Assembly (NCBI GenBank): GCA_964478455.1
Contig: CAYZJD010000168.1
Span: forward strand, 1-9,395
DNA length: 9,395 bases
Direction of reading: 5' to 3'
DNA from: CAYZJD01 sp964478455
GTDB lineage: Bacteria > Acidobacteriota > Terriglobia > Bryobacterales > Bryobacteraceae
Shown here piece by piece: positions 5,949-9,395 of the stretch. Numbering within the stretch: position 1 is the stretch's first letter; each line of letters starts with the position of its first letter. The notes under the pieces are model-generated. The model did not search any database, was not told the DNA's origin, and saw only the letters and a program-made list of their open reading frames with translations. The translations under genes were made by a program, and so were the position numbers.

Positions 5949-7865
5949 ATGATGCGAGTACTCTTTCTGTGTGTCACGGCCGCGGCGCTTCTCAGCGCGG
6001 AGCAGAACGGGATCACGCTGGTGGGATCGGCGCAGCCGCACTGCTGGAACACCGACGCCATCGTTGCCGAGGTGACCCGCGGCGCGGCGTCGGACCGCGA
6101 GAAGGCGCTGGCGCTGCACGCGTTCGGCATGGCGCACTTCATTCATTTCGACGGGCCAATCGAGGAGCGCGGCGAGTACGTCACCGACCCGGTGAAGCTG
6201 GTGGGTGTGTACGGCTACGGGCTGTGCATGAACATCAGCTCGGCGATGTGCGCCCTTTACAACGCCGCCGGGCTGAAGTGCCGCGTACGCACCATGCCGC
6301 TCCATAGCGTGCCCGAGGTGTGGTTCGGGGGCAAGTGGAATTACATCGACACCGACATGTTCGGCTACGTGTTCCTGCCGGACGGGAAGACCATCGCCTC
6401 GGTGGACGAGCTGGCGAAGGACGCGGACCTGTTTCTCAAGCAGAAGAACCCGCCCGAGCCGTTCTATCCCTTCGACGAGAAGAAAGACATGGCCGATGTG
6501 TTTCGCAATGTGCGTACCGTCAAGGACCACCACACCTACGCGGACGCGCACATCATGAACCTCAGCCTGAGAACGGGCGCGAGGGTGACTCTGTACTACC
6601 GGCCGAAGAACCGCTACCTGTTGAAGCATCTTAAGGAAGACTTGGGCGTTGTGTACAAGGACTATTGGGTTGTGGGCCCCGTGCGCAGAGGCACGCTCGC
6701 ATGGACTGACCGGCCGCCGGCCACTTACGGGAACGGGCTGTTTGAATACGAGCCCGACCTCCGGTCGGAAGCCTTCCGGGCTGAGAATGCGGACAACTGG
6801 AACATGATCGTCCGCCGGGAAGGCGATTATCCACCGCTCGCCGCGGCGGAGAAGGACCGCGTCGCCGCTCTGGAAGTAGAGGTGAGCACGCCGTGGGTGA
6901 TCGCCGGCTTGCAGAACGACTTGACTGATTTCGAAGACGACAGCGACGCGGCGGTCGTCAGCGGCTTGTTTTGGCGGCTGGACCGCGCGGACGAGAACCG
7001 CATCCTGGTGAGCACGGACAACGGGCGGAACTGGACGAAGGTCTGGGAGAACCCCCGGCTCGGCGCTGTGCCGTTTCGTCTAGACCTGTCGCGCCACCTG
7101 ATCGGCCGCTTCGCCCACAAAGTAAGGTTCGAGTGGGTAGATCACAAGGGCACAGGGAAAGTCGGGTTGGAAGATCTGAAGCTGAGGACGTGGGTGGCGC
7201 TGTCGCCGATGGCGCTGCCGCGAATCGCTCCCGGCAAGAACCGCTTCGAGCTGGCGACGCGCCCGCGGCGGACGTTCTACAGCGAGAGCCGCTGGCAGCG
7301 GGGCGAGGGGCTTCCGGAGGAGAGGCGCGAGAACCTGGCGATGGCGGACAAGGCGCCCTATCTGCGGCCGCAAGCACAGGAGGCGCCGGGAGTGCTGACG
7401 TTCAGCTTGGGTCCTTCCGGCTCGGTCGAAGAAGTGCGAGTCAGCGTACTTGTCCGAGCGCTGGGCGACAAAGTGCAGGACGTCCGCGTGGTTTTGTCTC
7501 TTTCCGAGGACAACGGCGAGAACTGGCAGGAGTTGAAGCGCTTTGCGCCCGATCCCGAGCACGAGGAGAACCACATGTGGGTGAACCACGCGATCCGCGG
7601 GCGCACGCTGAACGGGGAACGGGCGCGAGTGAAGGTGGAGGTGTGGAACGGCGGGCTGGAGAAGGTGATCGCCAACAGCGCCGTGCTGTCGGATCCAAAG
7701 TCGCCGAGCGCGTTGAGAGTTACACATCTGTGGCGCGAGGGAGACAGCCAGCGCAGCTTAAGCAGGCTTTATGTGCCCGGCACGGAGAAGCTTGTCTACG
7801 AGGTCGAAGCGGCCGCGTCGGGATTGCAGAACGAGGCGCTGAAGATCGAGAGCGTCAGCCCGTAG
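5949..7865 (+). CDS. Secreted transglutaminase-like protein with two Asp-box beta domains
   Basis: This is a 638-residue protein from the ATG at 5949; the adjacent ATG at 5952 is an equal alternative. The frame stays open to 5781, but that part overlaps the divergent gene and lacks signal-peptide character, whereas 5949 gives MMRVLFLC...LLSA with cleavage near residue 17. Residues about 45-145 show the transglutaminase-like Cys-His-Asp arrangement: Cys93 in GYGLCMNISSAM, then NAAGLKCRVR, His119 in LHSVPEVW, and Asp134 in WNYIDTD. The fold is used by cysteine peptidases and amidases as well as cross-linking enzymes, so the reaction is not determined. The rest is beta-rich. It has two Asp-box motifs, STDNGRNW at 355-362 and SEDNGENW at 519-526, each in a similar domain of about 130 residues. 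This looks like an internal duplication, as two Asp boxes are too few for a sialidase propeller. Acting on extracytoplasmic protein or glycoprotein is inferred. The next gene begins 43 bp later with its own promoter signal. Confidence 0.9.
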   Translation: MMRVLFLCVTAAALLSAEQNGITLVGSAQPHCWNTDAIVAEVTRGAASDREKALALHAFGMAHFIHFDGPIEERGEYVTDPVKLVGVYGYGLCMNISSAMCALYNAAGLKCRVRTMPLHSVPEVWFGGKWNYIDTDMFGYVFLPDGKTIASVDELAKDADLFLKQKNPPEPFYPFDEKKDMADVFRNVRTVKDHHTYADAHIMNLSLRTGARVTLYYRPKNRYLLKHLKEDLGVVYKDYWVVGPVRRGTLAWTDRPPATYGNGLFEYEPDLRSEAFRAENADNWNMIVRREGDYPPLAAAEKDRVAALEVEVSTPWVIAGLQNDLTDFEDDSDAAVVSGLFWRLDRADENRILVSTDNGRNWTKVWENPRLGAVPFRLDLSRHLIGRFAHKVRFEWVDHKGTGKVGLEDLKLRTWVALSPMALPRIAPGKNRFELATRPRRTFYSESRWQRGEGLPEERRENLAMADKAPYLRPQAQEAPGVLTFSLGPSGSVEEVRVSVLVRALGDKVQDVRVVLSLSEDNGENWQELKRFAPDPEHEENHMWVNHAIRGRTLNGERARVKVEVWNGGLEKVIANSAVLSDPKSPSALRVTHLWREGDSQRSLSRLYVPGTEKLVYEVEAAASGLQNEALKIESVSP

Positions 7866-7892
7866 CCGGCGGCCGGAGGGAGCACGCTTCCG

Positions 7893-7901
7893 TGTTAGAA
7901 T
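7893..7901 (+). promoter_or_regulatory. Extended -10 of a probably leaderless promoter (acyltransferase gene)
   Basis: TGTTAGAAT is an extended -10 (TG, one base, then TAGAAT, 5 of 6 of TATAAT). It ends 7 bases before the ATG at 7909, placing the predicted transcription start at the start codon. The only purine-rich candidate, GGAGGGAG at 7875-7882, is about 26 bases from the ATG, too far to act as a Shine-Dalgarno. Confidence 0.6.
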
Positions 7902-7908
7902 CGCGCCA

Positions 7909-9021
7909 ATGTCTTCGCAAACTGCCAGTGCTGTGTTAGAGCAACAGACCGCGGCGGCGGGCAAGCCGCCGGCCGAACAGCGGAATCTGGCGCTTGACGC
8001 GTTCCGCGGTTTCATCATGATCATGCTGGCCTCGGAGGGCTTCGGCTTCGGCAGGCTGGTGGATCATTCCGTTTACGGATGGATCGCGCGCCAGTTCGAG
8101 CACGTGCGCTGGGAGGGGCTGGTGTTCTGGGACCTGATCCAGCCGTCGTTCATGTTCATGGTCGGCGTGGCGATGCCGTTCGCCTTCGCCAAGCGGACCG
8201 CGCTCGGGGCGACTCCTGCCGACAACTTCCGCCACGTGCTGGCGCGTTTCTTCAAGCTCGTTTTGCTGAGCCAGGTTCTGATCTCGATCGCCGACGGGGC
8301 GTTGAGCTTCCAGCTCATCAACGTGCTGAGCCAGATTGCCTTCACGTACCTGTTCTGCTACCTGCTGATGCAGTTGCGCTTCCGATCGCAGGCCATGGCG
8401 GCGGCGCTGATCCTGCTTGTGCACTGGGGCCTGTTCCTGCTTTTCCCCGGGCCGGACGGAGCGTTTTCGAAGACGGACAATATCGGCGCGGTGATCGACC
8501 GCACGCTCGGCCTGAAGTACGGCGGTTACTACGTGACGATTAACTTCATCAGCAGCACCGTCACCACGCTGTTCGGCGTCTGGACGGGCCTGCTGTTCCG
8601 AAGCGGCCGGAGCCGGGCGCAGAAGATGAAGATCCTCGCCGGTTCGATGGTTGCCTGCTGGGCCGGCGGGCTCGCGCTGAGCCTGGTCAATCCGATGGTG
8701 AAGCGGCTGTGGACCGCCTCGTTCACGCTTTACAGCACCGGCTGGGTGCTGCTGATGATGCTCATCTTCTTCGTGCTCATCGAAGTGGTGGGCTGGCGAA
8801 GGCTGGCGTTTCCGTTCCTGGTGGTCGGCAGCAATTCGATCTTCATCTACTCGCTGAGCATGGTGTTGTCCGGATGGATCCGGCGGGCGGTGGGGGTGTT
8901 CACGGGCGAGTTCCGGTGGATGGGCGATCTTCAACCGGTGGCGCTGTACACCGCCGGCGTGCTGGTGATGTGGTCACTCTGCTACTGGTTGTACCGGCGG
9001 AAGATCTTCCTGAGGCTGTAA
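7909..9021 (+). CDS. HGSNAT-like polytopic membrane acyltransferase (COG4299/DUF5009 type)
   Basis: This is a 370-residue integral membrane protein with about ten hydrophobic segments. After a short polar N-terminus, residues 28-40 carry the family opening LALDAFRGFIMIM. His65 in FEHVRWEGLVFWDLIQP aligns with the active-site His that is acetylated in human heparan-alpha-glucosaminide N-acetyltransferase (HASWNGL in that enzyme). FMFMVGVAMPFAFAKR (81-96) follows, as in bacterial relatives. Further family marks are NPMVKRLWTASFTLYSTGW (261-279) and VGSNSIFIYSLSM (306-318). In the human enzyme, acetyl-CoA on the cytosolic face supplies an acetyl group for a terminal amino sugar on the other face. 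Most bacterial homologs have no assigned substrate. Spacing, and an extended -10 right before the ATG, argue for a separate, possibly leaderless transcript. The gene converges with the isomerase-family gene with 17 bp between them. Family call is strong; N-acetylation of glucosamine is inferred. Confidence 0.92.
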   Translation: MSSQTASAVLEQQTAAAGKPPAEQRNLALDAFRGFIMIMLASEGFGFGRLVDHSVYGWIARQFEHVRWEGLVFWDLIQPSFMFMVGVAMPFAFAKRTALGATPADNFRHVLARFFKLVLLSQVLISIADGALSFQLINVLSQIAFTYLFCYLLMQLRFRSQAMAAALILLVHWGLFLLFPGPDGAFSKTDNIGAVIDRTLGLKYGGYYVTINFISSTVTTLFGVWTGLLFRSGRSRAQKMKILAGSMVACWAGGLALSLVNPMVKRLWTASFTLYSTGWVLLMMLIFFVLIEVVGWRRLAFPFLVVGSNSIFIYSLSMVLSGWIRRAVGVFTGEFRWMGDLQPVALYTAGVLVMWSLCYWLYRRKIFLRL

Positions 9022-9038
9022 GCGGGCTGTCCCCGGTT

Positions 9039-9395
9039 TTACGCCTGGATGCCGCGGACCACGGTCTCGAGGAACTCGCGGGCGCGCCGCGCGAGGGCGT
9101 CCACGCCTTCGGGCTTGTCCGGGCGGGGCACGACCGGCTCGAAGATGTTCTCGCACACCAGTGGCATAGCAAGCCCGGTGCGGGCGACCGGCATCAGCAG
9201 CTTGTAGTGATCGATCTCGCCGAAGCCCGGCCCGCAGTCTTCGTCTTTCGGGAAGTTCCGGTGGTCCTTGATGGCGAACGAGCGAACGTCCCGCCAGCAC
9301 TCGCGAATGTCGGGAATGGGATCCTGGTTCTCGTAGTCGAGCACGTTGCCCGCGTCGTAGCACATCTTCACGCCTTCGTCGCCGACTTCGGCAAT
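9039..9395 (-). CDS. Sugar phosphate isomerase/epimerase family protein, C-terminal part (5' end outside window)
   Basis: The 118 visible residues are the C-terminal portion of an AP-endonuclease-2-type (xylose-isomerase-like) TIM barrel, as in IolE/IolI-like isomerases and epimerases. Visible marks are CYDAGN at 12-17 (candidate metal ligand Asp14), IKDHR at 42-46 (candidate ligand His45), GFGEID at 57-62, CENIFEP at 81-87 (candidate ligand Glu82), and a helical tail ALARRAREFLETVV. No signal peptide can be judged because the start is missing, but the family is normally cytoplasmic. The GTG at 9371 lies mid-domain and is not a real start; the frame is open to the window edge. Substrate cannot be told from this fragment. 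It runs convergent to the acyltransferase gene, so it belongs to another transcription unit. Confidence 0.92.
   Translation of the reverse strand: MAEVGDEGVKMCYDAGNVLDYENQDPIPDIRECWRDVRSFAIKDHRNFPKDEDCGPGFGEIDHYKLLMPVARTGLAMPLVCENIFEPVVPRPDKPEGVDALARRAREFLETVVRGIQA

Noticed and set aside
5897..5955. Inverted repeat GCATCAT (5897-5903) and ATGATGC (5949-5955) flanking the divergent promoters
   Set aside because: Seven base pairs over a 59-bp span is not unlikely by chance, and one arm is part of the start codons of the plus-strand gene. An operator is not supported without conservation.
7875..7882. GGAGGGAG as ribosome binding site for the acyltransferase gene
   Set aside because: It is about 26 bases from the ATG, well beyond Shine-Dalgarno spacing, and would be upstream of the predicted transcription start.
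6971..7939. 322-codon plus-strand frame overlapping the transglutaminase-like gene
   Set aside because: Arg/Gly/Ala-rich composition without motifs. It also runs across the promoter and start of the acyltransferase gene.
7936..8934. 332-codon minus-strand frame opposite the acyltransferase gene
   Set aside because: Its His/Arg/Gln/Glu-rich, motif-free product is what antisense reading of a GC-rich membrane-protein gene gives.
9023..9040. Intrinsic terminator between the acyltransferase and isomerase-family genes
   Set aside because: CGGG/CCCG around a five-base loop followed by GTTTT has the right layout, but a four-base-pair stem and four Ts are too weak to call.
1..9395. Defence, toxin-antitoxin, mobile-element or CRISPR-like system
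   Set aside because: No repeat-spacer array, transposase, integrase, nuclease, toxin or terminal inverted repeat is seen on either strand. All sizeable frames are explained by the seven genes or their shadows.

Overview
The window is GC-rich, densely coding bacterial DNA with almost no intergenic space. It holds seven protein genes, five of them complete, and most encode exported or membrane proteins aimed at sugars or glycans. The family mix (tandem DUF4832 proteins, a large DUF4091/GH123-like hydrolase, a secreted transglutaminase-like protein, a heparan-glucosaminide-acetyltransferase-like membrane protein, and an IolE-like sugar phosphate isomerase/epimerase) suggests an Acidobacteriota genome of the Solibacter/Bryobacter type. 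That placement comes from memory of where these families are common; no marker gene is present.

Layout: (1) 1-2220, plus strand: two paralogous DUF4832/GH-like genes. The first is cut by the window edge, and the second begins 38 bp inside the first. (2) 2222-5890, minus strand: a two-gene operon of a 996-residue secreted DUF4091/GH123-like protein followed, after 9 bp, by a small membrane-anchored protein of unknown function. It converges on region 1 with one base between stop codons. (3) 5891-5948: a 58-bp divergent promoter region. (4) 5949-7865, plus strand: a secreted transglutaminase-like protein with two Asp-box-bearing beta domains. (5) 7909-9021, plus strand: a polytopic HGSNAT-like acyltransferase with its own promoter. 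(6) 9039-9395, minus strand: the C-terminal part of a cytoplasmic sugar phosphate isomerase/epimerase family protein. No stretch over 300 bp lacks a gene. I saw no tRNA, rRNA, CRISPR array, insertion sequence or attachment site.

A plausible combined role (inference) is processing of amino-sugar-containing glycans or glycoproteins. The GH123-like and GH-A-like proteins would act outside the cytoplasm, the acyltransferase could N-acetylate terminal amino sugars at the membrane, and the isomerase would handle released sugars inside. No transporter, sulfatase or SusC/D pair is in view, so this stays a hypothesis.

The clearest unusual signals are a mode of gene expression and a sequence tract. 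The three genes that start transcription units have a -10-like hexamer only 7-9 bases before the start codon and no Shine-Dalgarno sequence, which suggests leaderless mRNAs. The two operon-internal genes have good Shine-Dalgarno sequences. The two paralogs share a perfectly identical 55-bp tract over the presumed active site, although they are clearly diverged elsewhere.
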